Shown here: piece by piece, positions 8,072 through 16,158 of the stretch
Layout: the number at the start of each line of letters is the position of its first letter
Position numbering within the stretch: position 1 is the first letter of the stretch
From: an uncultured Eggerthellaceae bacterium
GTDB lineage: Bacteria > Actinomycetota > Coriobacteriia > Coriobacteriales > Eggerthellaceae
DNA: 35,066 nucleotides
NCBI GenBank assembly: GCA_903789415.1
Contig: CAIFEG010000023.1
Coordinates: 1-35,066, forward strand
Reading direction: 5' to 3'
Made by a program: the position numbers and the translations under genes
The notes under the pieces: generated by a model
What the model was told of the DNA's origin: nothing
The model's input: only the letters and a program-made list of their open reading frames with translations
Databases searched by the model: none

Positions 8072-9087
8072 TCCCTTTCCTCCTGTTCCGCCGGCATGTC
8101 GTACGCATTCAAAAACGTACGCAAGCAGGCAACGTAGTCGTCGGGATTTTCCAGGTGCACATCATGACCACCTGCAATATACGAAACGCGAATTTTTGCA
8201 GCATGCGTTTCTGCTATTGATTGTGCCACACTCATATATTTCTGGTCAGACTTCCCCGCGATATAGCAAACAGGAACTCCCACCGATGCCAACAGCGCGC
8301 GATTTTCTGCTGCCGTTTTCATATGCTGAGCCCCTGCACTATCAACTGCCCACGATAGTTGTTGCTGATACGGCGCAAGCGAAAGGCGCGCTTGATGGAT
8401 TTCTTCGCGCATCTTTTGGGGAAGTGCACGCTGCGTCTGAAAGATGGGAAGTGCTTCCCAAAAATCGACAACATCGCTCATGGTTTCCGCATTGGCAATT
8501 CGAGCAGCAAACGTGCGATTGCGATCGGCATACGAGGAACGGTCTGCTTCGTTTTGAGGTCCCAGACCTGCACTTTCAAACGTAATCGTGGCTATATAGC
8601 GTGAAATCAGGCTGTTTTCTGGTGCACTTTTTACGCCCGCAGCATTCATGCTGGCCGCATTTGCGGTATCAGCGGCTGCCGCGGCTGTAGTGTTAGCGGG
8701 TGCCACATCGGTGGCATCCATGTCCTTCTCTTGTTTTCTCTGCAGACGATCCAACAGCGTAAGCACGATGCGTCCGCCCATCGAATAACCCACAAGATGT
8801 GGACGCAACAGCTCAGGCATTCGCATGTGCAACCACAAAAAGATCTCTCGAACACCGCGCGCGTAATCAATAAGCGCAGCATGCTCCTTGGACACCGGCA
8901 TCATGTTTGGCACCACAACCACGCGGCCATCAGATACAAGACTCTGCGCAACATTGTCCCAGCTATCAGCATCTTGCATAAAACCATGAAGTAAAATACA
9001 CGGACGCTTTTCAAGGCATGCTGTGGTAGGCATCCAGATACGCACATTCCATATGCCAATTTGCTTGTTAAACACCACAAAATCCAT
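8068..9087 (-). CDS. menH: 2-succinyl-6-hydroxy-2,4-cyclohexadiene-1-carboxylate synthase-like alpha/beta hydrolase
   Basis: A 339-residue alpha/beta-hydrolase that, by context, eliminates pyruvate from SEPHCHC, the MenD product. Visible elements are the oxyanion-hole LHGF (33-36), nucleophile elbow GYSMGG with S102, the acid D281 in GKSD, and H308 in [11 protein letters not shown] start at ATG 9087-9085 because GAAGGA lies 10 nt upstream; the ORF opens at ATG 9120, adding 11 residues, but that codon has only GTAGG abutting it. An Ala/Thr/Asn-rich insertion (about 123-157) sits after the first cap helix; canonical MenH proteins are 240-270 residues. The 3' end overlaps menB by 4 nt. It is 247 bp downstream of menD. 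MenH-type hydrolases are easily confused with other alpha/beta hydrolases, so the operon position carries much of the assignment. Confidence 0.85.
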   Translation of the reverse strand: MDFVVFNKQIGIWNVRIWMPTTACLEKRPCILLHGFMQDADSWDNVAQSLVSDGRVVVVPNMMPVSKEHAALIDYARGVREIFLWLHMRMPELLRPHLVGYSMGGRIVLTLLDRLQRKQEKDMDATDVAPANTTAAAAADTANAASMNAAGVKSAPENSLISRYIATITFESAGLGPQNEADRSSYADRNRTFAARIANAETMSDVVDFWEALPIFQTQRALPQKMREEIHQARLSLAPYQQQLSWAVDSAGAQHMKTAAENRALLASVGVPVCYIAGKSDQKYMSVAQSIAETHAAKIRVSYIAGGHDVHLENPDDYVACLRTFLNAYDMPAEQEERE

Positions 9088-9211
9088 GTCGTAGCTATCC
9101 TTCAGTTTTCTTTGACGCATCCTACGGTTGATAATGCGATCGAAGAATTGTGACTTTTTGTATTCATACCATCGTATACACCAAGCTCTTGCAAAGCACT
9201 TGATGTACGCG

Positions 9212-9233
9212 ACGATATCTATATTTATATCGT
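9212..9233. promoter_or_regulatory. inverted repeat in the menD-menH gap
   Basis: ACGATAT (9212-9218) and ATATCGT (9227-9233) form perfect 7-bp arms around CTATATTT. The dyad lies in the 247-bp gap between menD and menH. There is no obvious terminator after menD, so the gap may hold an internal promoter and operator; no clear -35/-10 pair could be assigned. Confidence 0.35.
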
Positions 9234-9334
9234 TTACTTTGTTTTTATTAATTCCCCTGAAAACTCTATTTTACGCGAATACTGAGATGATTTTTTAGCG
9301 TTTTGATGATTCGGAGTTTTACCAATACGGGGTT

Positions 9335-11215
9335 TTACTGATACGGCTTGTAACGGTCTTGAACTCCTTGAAGCGGAAGTTTAACCACTACCATATGGAT
9401 ACCGGGCTTCCCAAGCGTTTCGATATATGCGTTTTCAAAATTTTCAACGCTCTGAACATTCACCGCATCGACGTGATATCCCGCGGCAAGCGATACAAAA
9501 TCGGTATTTTGAGGCGTCAAAAACAGTCGCTCGAAATAGTCGTCGGCAGATTTCTGGGGGAGTATGTCGAAAATTGCGCCACCATCATTGTCCAAAAGCA
9601 CAATGCTTATTGAGGGCATCGCACAGCCGCGAGCTGCACGAATCTGCATTTCGTTTTGAAACGCGAGCCCGTTTGCGTCATGTTGCATTGCCAAATCGCC
9701 AATCAACAGCGTGGTTTGTTTAAAGTTTTGACCTGCACCAATCGCGCTTGAAACCGTTCCGTCTATCCCATTCAGGCCACGATTACACAACAAGGTGAAC
9801 TGCTTATTCGACTTTACATAAAACGTGTCCAACGCACGAATGGACATGCTGCTTGCGCTAAATAAAAGCGAGTGTTCGGGGATGAGTTCCAAAAGCTTAC
9901 GTACATAGGCACCTTCAAGCTCATTTTTGTTTGATGCGCCCGCAACCGAGATAATTTTTCCACGTTGCGCATCATTCGCTGAAATCCACTGCTGTGCAAA
10001 TGTTTTGTTTGCAACAGGCGCTTTGTTTGCGGCAGGTGCTTCGTTTACATCAAGCAAGCTGCCAACAAACCCCAGGCTCCTGCATCGAATGAATGCCGAA
10101 GTGCACGAATTCATATCGCGTGTATCCCGCATGTCGACCACGATTTCTTGCGCCCCACAAGCGCCAAGCTCAATTCCGCATCCTTTCGAAACGGGCCATC
10201 GTCCAAAACGAACAATGACCTGGGGGAGTAGTTCGGGATGTGACCCATCAAAAAGATTGTCGTAGTTGTCGATCACCAAAGGATCATCCACACAACGCAG
10301 CCCCGAAAGCGGATCTGCGAGTAGTGGGATCTGATACATCTGAGCAAATGCAACCATCTGCTGCGCTTGCTCTGCCGTTTCCGCACATCCTTCTCCGCAT
10401 ACGGCGAGCACCCGCTTGTCTGCGATTTCATTCAGAAACGAATGAACCGTGCCTTCAGAAAGCTTTGGTTCTGCCATAGAAATGGTTGGGAGTGTATTTG
10501 TCTGTGCTTCTTGATGGCGTGGGTTTTCGTTCCTTTCTTCTTCAGCCTTTCGCTTTTCGGAACTTTGATGCCCTCTGCCCATTGTTGGCTTGAGCGGATT
10601 ATCAAACGGAAAATTCGCATGTACCGGACCCGCATCACTGCTGCGAACCCCTGGAGCGCTTCCTTCGGCATTTATCACCAGCTCAAGGGCCATTTGGCGA
10701 GCATACGAAAGAATGGCGGGATTCGTGTCGGGAAGCGGCATCTGCACAAATTTTTTCACATGATCGCCGAATATCTTTAGTTGGTCACACGTTTGTGGCG
10801 CACCCACTCCTTGTAGGCGCGCGGGCCGATCACTCGAAAGAAAAATCAGTGGTACGCGGCTGCTCTCGGCTTCCAAAACCGCAGGCATCCAATTTCCCAC
10901 CGCTGTACCGCTTGTGCAGATCACGCAAACAGGTTTATTCTTCGCTTTTGCCAAACCGAGTGCAAAAAACGCGGCGCTGCGTTCGTCAACATCCACGTAG
11001 ACATCGCCAAACCGCTCAAAGGCCATCATTGAAAGGGATGTCGAACGCGATCCTGGACTCACTACTACATCGCACACACCACAAAGCTGAAGTTCTTCAA
11101 AAAATGCATCAAGAAATACCGCTGTGGCATCAGGAATCGAAACGCCTTGAGTATCGGTCGGTATATGCTCTTGCGTATCAGTGGGTAGCTGTTTATGCGA
11201 TGACGTTTCACTCAT
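9335..11215 (-). CDS. menD: 2-succinyl-5-enolpyruvyl-6-hydroxy-3-cyclohexene-1-carboxylate synthase
   Basis: A 626-residue thiamine-diphosphate enzyme that condenses 2-oxoglutarate with isochorismate, the committed step to menaquinone. Canonical motifs are intact: SPGSRST (53-59), the cofactor-activating E79 in DERSAAFFALGLAK, SGTA (102-105), SSDRP (127-131), a C-N-R-G-L-N-G-I-D-G block, the Mg/ThDP segment GDLAMQHDANG (506-516) and LDNDGG (541-546). The protein is somewhat longer than usual (about 560-590) because of an N-terminal tail with a duplicated PTDTQ and short polar inserts (about 213-240, 390-405). The ATG start has only a weak AGGT site. It is divergent from the GNAT gene and upstream of menH. 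A degenerate paralogue lies at 13253-16051. Confidence 0.96.
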   Translation of the reverse strand: MSETSSHKQLPTDTQEHIPTDTQGVSIPDATAVFLDAFFEELQLCGVCDVVVSPGSRSTSLSMMAFERFGDVYVDVDERSAAFFALGLAKAKNKPVCVICTSGTAVGNWMPAVLEAESSRVPLIFLSSDRPARLQGVGAPQTCDQLKIFGDHVKKFVQMPLPDTNPAILSYARQMALELVINAEGSAPGVRSSDAGPVHANFPFDNPLKPTMGRGHQSSEKRKAEEERNENPRHQEAQTNTLPTISMAEPKLSEGTVHSFLNEIADKRVLAVCGEGCAETAEQAQQMVAFAQMYQIPLLADPLSGLRCVDDPLVIDNYDNLFDGSHPELLPQVIVRFGRWPVSKGCGIELGACGAQEIVVDMRDTRDMNSCTSAFIRCRSLGFVGSLLDVNEAPAANKAPVANKTFAQQWISANDAQRGKIISVAGASNKNELEGAYVRKLLELIPEHSLLFSASSMSIRALDTFYVKSNKQFTLLCNRGLNGIDGTVSSAIGAGQNFKQTTLLIGDLAMQHDANGLAFQNEMQIRAARGCAMPSISIVLLDNDGGAIFDILPQKSADDYFERLFLTPQNTDFVSLAAGYHVDAVNVQSVENFENAYIETLGKPGIHMVVVKLPLQGVQDRYKPYQ

Positions 11216-11243
11216 TGTTTGACCTGCATTTTCATAACAGTGG

Positions 11244-11273
11244 TTGATATTATTTAAACGATTCTCTTATTAT
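11244..11273 (+). promoter_or_regulatory. promoter of the ElaA-like GNAT gene
   Basis: TTGATA (11244-11249) and TATTAT (11268-11273) are separated by 18 bp. The predicted start near 11281 leaves a leader of about 38 nt before the ATG at 11319. The promoter lies in the short divergent gap shared with menD. Confidence 0.55.
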
Positions 11274-11318
11274 GCTAAATAAGATTTGACCGAATACAAA
11301 GGTAAAAAGGTAGAAATT

Positions 11319-11795
11319 ATGTCGGACGAAACAGAACTTATGTGGTTGGATAAAACATTCGATGACTTATCGAACAGAAATATTTTCGACATGTATAAAT
11401 TACGAGCCACCGTATTTAACGGAGAGCAACAGACCACATATCCTGATCCCGATAATGAGGACCTTATTGCGCACCATGTTCTGGCGTACCAAGTTTCGGC
11501 TGATGGACACCAAAAAAAACTTGTTGCATATGCACGTTATTTTCAAACTGGCTCTGAGGTAACGCTTGGACGCGTTGTTATACCTGAAGATTTTCGGGGA
11601 AAGCAGCTCAGCAAGGTGTTAATTCGTCACATTTTGGATGGCATAAAAAGCACGTATCCTCACCGAAAAATCGTCATCCATTCGCAGTTTTATATCAGGA
11701 ATCTCTATAAGGAATTTGGATTCGTCGAGGTTGGAGATCCGTTTATAGAAGCGGAACGCAAGCATATTTTAATGGAGCATGAACCTCTTCAATAA
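11319..11795 (+). CDS. ElaA-family GNAT acetyltransferase
   Basis: A 158-residue acetyl-CoA-dependent N-acyltransferase. The ElaA signature is clear: V-F-N-G-E-Q-Q near 32-38, then Y-P-D-P-D-N-E-D (41-48), the acetyl-CoA pyrophosphate loop region LGRVVIPEDFRGKQL (83-97), and the C-terminal NLYKEFGF (128-135). ElaA substrates are not known. I start at ATG 11319 because AAAAGG lies 8-9 nt upstream; the open frame extends to TTG 11286 without support. The gene is transcribed against the men cluster and splits it in two, with its own promoter. Codon use and composition look like the neighbours. Nothing in the sequence ties it to menaquinone synthesis. No clear terminator was seen in the 177-bp gap after it. 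Confidence 0.88.
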   Translation: MSDETELMWLDKTFDDLSNRNIFDMYKLRATVFNGEQQTTYPDPDNEDLIAHHVLAYQVSADGHQKKLVAYARYFQTGSEVTLGRVVIPEDFRGKQLSKVLIRHILDGIKSTYPHRKIVIHSQFYIRNLYKEFGFVEVGDPFIEAERKHILMEHEPLQ

Positions 11796-11972
11796 AGTGA
11801 TATAGAGTAACCACGAGCTATTTCAATAGGGTATAAAGGGCATAACCAGAGCATAAACAGAAACAGCTATGCCCACACAGGTGTACCGACAGAGGTACAT
11901 CGAAAGAGGCAGACCTGCAGAAATTTTAATAGTCTATGATCTGGGTAAACGCGATCGTCTAAATAATTAAAT

Positions 11973-13244
11973 TCACGCTGTCGGTTCAAAACCGGAGAGT
12001 ATCGCTTCAAGCTTCATGTCGATTTCTTCATACTCTTCATCAGCAACACTACCGTCGACAATGCCACAACCTGCATAAACCCAGCCATCTTGACCGTCAA
12101 ACACACCGCTTCGAATCGCAACACTAAATTCGCCGTCACCATTTGAATCAACATACCCTGCAGGACCACCAAAGAATCCTCGGTTAAACGACTCCAGCCG
12201 GCGAATAAGCATCAACGATTCACCTACTGGCTGGCCCGAAAGAGCAGGCGTTGGATGTAGTTGATTGACGAGATCTTGCAACGTGTGCCCCTGCAATAAT
12301 TTCGCCGTGACTGGCGTGTATAAATGCTGCACATTTGAAAGACGTTTTATACGTGGCGTCGAGGGAACGTTGACGTTGTAGCATATACGTCCCAGATCCT
12401 GACGCATAAAGTTAGCCACAATCGCATGCTCATGACGATTCTTTTTATCATGGAGCAGATCGTTCGCTAAACGCGAACGTTCCTCTTCACTTGATCCCAC
12501 ACCGCATGTTCCCGCAAGGCACATCGTCTGCACGTTGTCCTGGTATTTTCTGACTAAAAGTTCCGGCGTACACCCGATAAAGAAAATATCATCATATCGG
12601 TACATAAACACGCAACCAACATCGGGACCTTCGATCAAATTGATCAGCATCTGCGTGCTCGTAAAGGGTTGCTGCGCATGGATCCTGCAACGACGCGCAA
12701 GAACAATTTTGTCCAGCTGACCAGCCTCTATTGCATGAAGGCCACCAGCAACGGCTTCTTTCCAAACATCTTTGGAATCGCGCGTAAGTGTATAGGGAAT
12801 ATCCTTGAGACTATAGCTTTTTTGGTTTTTAATACGAGCAACGAAACGTTCTACACGACCCGTATACACCGGACCTAAGCTGTTTACTTGCAGAAACGAT
12901 TTCCCGTCTTGTTCTATCAGCACAATCTCTGGGAACATTAACCCAAGTTTTGGAAACGCACGAAACAACTCATCAGCAGGTTTAGGATTGCTTGCATCAA
13001 AACGCTGAAAGCAAAACGAATATGCAGGAAAATCTATGAGTCCTTCAACTTCATAATCTAAGTCAGTTAAGTGTTGAACCGCAATACAACGTCCAAGCCC
13101 TATTAGACGAATTGGCTGCGTGACCTGGCTTAATGGTTGTTTCTCATAGAACACAAATTGGTCGGTAAATTCGTTTTGCAGCGAACAAAAAGCGTGCACA
13201 ATATCGCTGCCAATTTCTTGGGTGTATGTGTAGAGCTTTGCCAA
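11973..13244 (-). CDS. menF: isochorismate synthase
   Basis: A 423-residue chorismate-binding enzyme that isomerises chorismate to isochorismate, the first menaquinone step. Motifs include K179 in LDKIVLARR (the base that activates water), GCTPELLV (224-231), LAGTCGVG (243-250), the E272 region in NRHEHAIV, LHPTPALSGQPV (329-340), FFGGPAGY (357-364) and the Mg-binding acidic cluster A-D-E-E-Y-E-E (401-407). EntC/DhbC siderophore enzymes look similar; the men context decides. The start is TTG (13244-13242), with AGGTG 7 nt upstream. That site overlaps the end of the menD-like gene, whose stop is only 8 bp away, so translation is probably coupled. The gene is separated from menD by the divergent GNAT gene. 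Confidence 0.94.
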   Translation of the reverse strand: MAKLYTYTQEIGSDIVHAFCSLQNEFTDQFVFYEKQPLSQVTQPIRLIGLGRCIAVQHLTDLDYEVEGLIDFPAYSFCFQRFDASNPKPADELFRAFPKLGLMFPEIVLIEQDGKSFLQVNSLGPVYTGRVERFVARIKNQKSYSLKDIPYTLTRDSKDVWKEAVAGGLHAIEAGQLDKIVLARRCRIHAQQPFTSTQMLINLIEGPDVGCVFMYRYDDIFFIGCTPELLVRKYQDNVQTMCLAGTCGVGSSEEERSRLANDLLHDKKNRHEHAIVANFMRQDLGRICYNVNVPSTPRIKRLSNVQHLYTPVTAKLLQGHTLQDLVNQLHPTPALSGQPVGESLMLIRRLESFNRGFFGGPAGYVDSNGDGEFSVAIRSGVFDGQDGWVYAGCGIVDGSVADEEYEEIDMKLEAILSGFEPTA

Positions 13245-13252
13245 AATAACAC

Positions 13253-16051
13253 CTAAAACAATGGGGGATTTTTTGGCAAACGAATATCGATCACATGAAC
13301 CCCTGGTTCATGAGCAAACACCGGATACACACGATGTAATTCGTGATTTGTCATCACATGGCGATATGATGCTCCCATGCCAATGCATACGTGCTTTAAA
13401 TCAATACATGCACCTGAATCATTCATACGACCAGAATCGGTGTGAGGAACTCCTGGAAGGGAAGACACACGATCATCTCTGTCGAGACACACCACCACAA
13501 TCGATGGTACGGGCTTCTTATCACGATTTGCGCGTGCACTTATTTCAAGCTGAATCGCAATTGCATTCATATCCTGCGCAAACTGGTTCGCATCCAATAG
13601 CACCGTGGTATGCGCGGAGCATTGTGCAGCACCAAATGCCGTAGAAAGCGTTCCCGACTGCCCATCTAAGCCATGATTTGCAAGCACATCTAAACGGTGT
13701 TCACCACGTTCAAGCATTTCATCCATCATCTGTAGTGGCGTGCCCGATCCACAGAACAGCGTCGAATCGTCGGGAATAAGCTTTGCCAGAGTATCAACAT
13801 ATCCGAGCTCGAGATCATTGATATCATCACGTTCGCGGACGCCATGAAGTTCGATACGTTGTTCTTGATTCGCCTTCTGCCAGGCCTTCGCGTAGGCCTC
13901 ATCTGCAGCTTCTTTCGCCTGCACACTCGCCATGGTTGCAGCAAACACAACAGGGGTGCTACGAACAAAAATCTCGCGGGATGAACCTAAAACAGAGCCA
14001 GTCATTCCCACAACAATGCGGAATGCATTGGTTGAACGCAGACGACGACACGCCTCTTCTGAAACGGGCCGTTGTCCCATCTGGATAATCACATCAGGGT
14101 TTGCGACCGAATTTGATTCGAGTACCGCATTGTATGCATCGATGATCATGGGGTCGTCGATGTTACGCAGACCCGAAAGCGAATCAGCCAAAAGAGGCAC
14201 ATTACAACGGTGCGCAAACTCGATGATCGAATCGGCATCAGTCGGCGAGCTGCAAGTTCCTTCGCCGCAAAACGCGACGACACGAACACGATGCAAGATC
14301 GAGAAAAGGCCGTTCGCATTGCGGGGGACAAAACCTTGACCAGCAACAACGGTTGGTGGAAGCGAGCTTTCCGAGATCTTCGTCGATCTCATGCTCACAC
14401 CCATCGTATCCTTGAGGGTAAACTCAATATAGACGGGACCACCTGCACATGCGCGTGCACCTGGGATAAGTCCATGCGCCTGCACACATGCCTCAAGCGC
14501 CTTTTGTCGACCGATATCCTCAGATGCTTCTTTCGAAGGCAGCACGGGCATTGCAATAGAGTATTTCGCTACTTCACGGAGTAATTGCGCGTGCGTATTG
14601 ACGAACGCTGCAGTATGCCCGTCAATAGACGGACGGTTTGCTGCAATAAAAATCAGGGGCACGTGATCTGCAGATGCTTCAAGCATGGCGGGAATCCAAT
14701 TTGCCGCATCACCGTTTCCATCACAGATCACGACGACAGGATTCGCGGTGGTTTTCGCTAGCCCAAGCGCAAAAAATGCAGCGGAACGTTCATCGCTGAT
14801 TGCATAGGCATCACCAAAATGCTCGAGTGCTTTGACAACCAATGAATGACAAAGCGGACCGTCGCTGACCACTGCTTCAGTTACTCCACAACGCACAAGC
14901 TCAGAATAAAATGAGTCAATAAAAGTGGTCGTTGCACGAACATCGGGCTCCGATGCCCCACTGAGCGGAAGAAGATCGCGATCAAATGGACGCAGGCGCA
15001 TTTTTTCGTCGGGAAAGCCATCTCCGAAATGGGTAACCGCAGGTTGCGCACCTGTAGGTTGTAATTGTGATGCGGTAACCCGTGGTTGTGCTGCGGTAAC
15101 CCGCGGTGAAACGTTCGGCACGTGCGGATGTAATCCATTTTCCGCGCTATTTTCTAACGAGGTATGAGACGAAATACCTGATTTATTCCCATGTGCAGCA
15201 TGTGAGTTGCGCTTTTCATCCGTGGCTTGATATTTTGCACCGTTTGTTTTGACGTTGCTACTAACGTTGCTGGGTTTTGTTGTGACATTACGGGATTTTG
15301 AGCCGTTCACAAAAGCGGATTCCGAGTTGCTTGAGCTTCCCGGTGTTGCTTTGTAAGCATTTGCATCGCGGGTATCTTTATGTGTTGATGCATTTGGTAA
15401 CGAAGAAGCAGTGCTTACGTTCTGCTTTGATGCTTTCTGTTTGAGATGGTCCTTTGCAACATTGTCTTGAGAGCCCTGCGCAAACATTGCTACGGCGTCC
15501 TGATGAGACGATGCATGTTGGCGATGGGCAGAGTTAAAGATTTGCCGTGAGTCAATATCTTGTTTTTCACCGCTCTGAGAACCGGCATGATTTGAATGTG
15601 TAGACGGATTTTGTGCCGTCGTCGTGTTTGTATTTGTAGTGACTGGCTTAGATTCAGAAATGTTTCCTAAGGTGCTGTTCGCAGCCGATGCGTGGCTAAC
15701 AGCCTCAATAGGGTTTGTGGTTGCTGCATCATTGCCCACCGTTCCTACAGATGGGTGCACATCTTTGCTGATAGGTGATTCTTCCTGAGATGCCACAGGT
15801 GTAACATCGACGACATGTTCTTCGACAGAAGTGCGTTGTTTAGCTTGTTTCGCTTCGCGCTCTTCTTGAGCCTTTCGTGCAGCACGCCCCGCCGCCTTAA
15901 CTTCTTGGAGCGCTTCTTGTGCATCCATACTTTGTTGGACTCTTTCAGCTTGCTCTTTCTCACGTTGCTGTTCTTTTTCTTGTTCAGCCTGCAGGCGATT
16001 TGGCCCGCGCTTTGGCATGGGAACGGTTTCTTTTTTATGAATAGAAAACAT
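13253..16051 (-). CDS. MenD-like pseudoenzyme with long coiled-coil/disordered N-terminal extension
   Basis: A 932-residue protein. Residues about 372-932 align over their whole length with MenD, including DERSAAFFALGLAK (420-433, nearly identical to the true MenD), P-L-L-A-D-S-L-S-G-L-R and the H-G-L-D-G block (793-797). The catalytic signatures are gone: SPGSRST is SDGPLCHS (396-403), CTSGTA is CDGNGDA (443-449), GDLAMQHDAN is LDANQFAQDMN (815-825), and LDNDGG is LDRDDR (856-861). Mg/ThDP and isochorismate binding should therefore be lost. Residues 13-74 are a charged Gln/Glu/Lys/Arg helix, probably a coiled coil; 75-370 are Ser/Asn/Thr/His-rich and presumably disordered. I start at ATG 16051 because AGGA lies 9 nt upstream; the frame opens at 16093. 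The frame is intact, so it is not a decayed pseudogene. It is coupled to menF, 8 bp downstream. Confidence 0.85.
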   Translation of the reverse strand: MFSIHKKETVPMPKRGPNRLQAEQEKEQQREKEQAERVQQSMDAQEALQEVKAAGRAARKAQEEREAKQAKQRTSVEEHVVDVTPVASQEESPISKDVHPSVGTVGNDAATTNPIEAVSHASAANSTLGNISESKPVTTNTNTTTAQNPSTHSNHAGSQSGEKQDIDSRQIFNSAHRQHASSHQDAVAMFAQGSQDNVAKDHLKQKASKQNVSTASSLPNASTHKDTRDANAYKATPGSSSNSESAFVNGSKSRNVTTKPSNVSSNVKTNGAKYQATDEKRNSHAAHGNKSGISSHTSLENSAENGLHPHVPNVSPRVTAAQPRVTASQLQPTGAQPAVTHFGDGFPDEKMRLRPFDRDLLPLSGASEPDVRATTTFIDSFYSELVRCGVTEAVVSDGPLCHSLVVKALEHFGDAYAISDERSAAFFALGLAKTTANPVVVICDGNGDAANWIPAMLEASADHVPLIFIAANRPSIDGHTAAFVNTHAQLLREVAKYSIAMPVLPSKEASEDIGRQKALEACVQAHGLIPGARACAGGPVYIEFTLKDTMGVSMRSTKISESSLPPTVVAGQGFVPRNANGLFSILHRVRVVAFCGEGTCSSPTDADSIIEFAHRCNVPLLADSLSGLRNIDDPMIIDAYNAVLESNSVANPDVIIQMGQRPVSEEACRRLRSTNAFRIVVGMTGSVLGSSREIFVRSTPVVFAATMASVQAKEAADEAYAKAWQKANQEQRIELHGVRERDDINDLELGYVDTLAKLIPDDSTLFCGSGTPLQMMDEMLERGEHRLDVLANHGLDGQSGTLSTAFGAAQCSAHTTVLLDANQFAQDMNAIAIQLEISARANRDKKPVPSIVVVCLDRDDRVSSLPGVPHTDSGRMNDSGACIDLKHVCIGMGASYRHVMTNHELHRVYPVFAHEPGVHVIDIRLPKNPPLF

Positions 16052-16104
16052 AGCTGATTGTCCTGTTATCTGCTTAATTATTGATATATACATCTAACGC
16101 CGGC

Positions 16105-16121
16105 GTGTATTCCATATACAC
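16105..16121. promoter_or_regulatory. inverted repeat upstream of the menD-like gene
   Basis: GTGTAT (16105-16110) and ATACAC (16116-16121) are perfect 6-bp arms around a 5-bp spacer, 54 bp upstream of the chosen start codon. A second small palindrome, CGCCGGCG, abuts it. The position suits an operator for the menD-like/menF transcript, but no -35/-10 pair is convincing. Confidence 0.35.
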
Positions 16122-16158
16122 CTAAGCATATTTCTTACACAGTATTATCAAGCAATTT

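Noticed and set aside
11796-11972. Small hairpins (TGTACC/GGTACA at 11882-11899 and GGGCATA/TATGCCC around 11839-11873) as terminators
   Set aside because: The stems are short or have long loops and no T-tract follows, so they cannot be supported as terminators.
11973-13244. Siderophore isochorismate synthase (EntC/DhbC) or anthranilate/PABA synthase
   Set aside because: The LDK lysine and the HPTPALSG block indicate an isochorismate synthase. The neighbouring men genes and the absence of siderophore genes favour MenF.
13253-16051. The MenD-like gene as a decaying pseudogene
   Set aside because: There is no frameshift or internal stop over 932 codons, the ribosome-binding site is good, and it is coupled to menF. 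Substitutions cluster in catalytic motifs while other MenD-like blocks remain.
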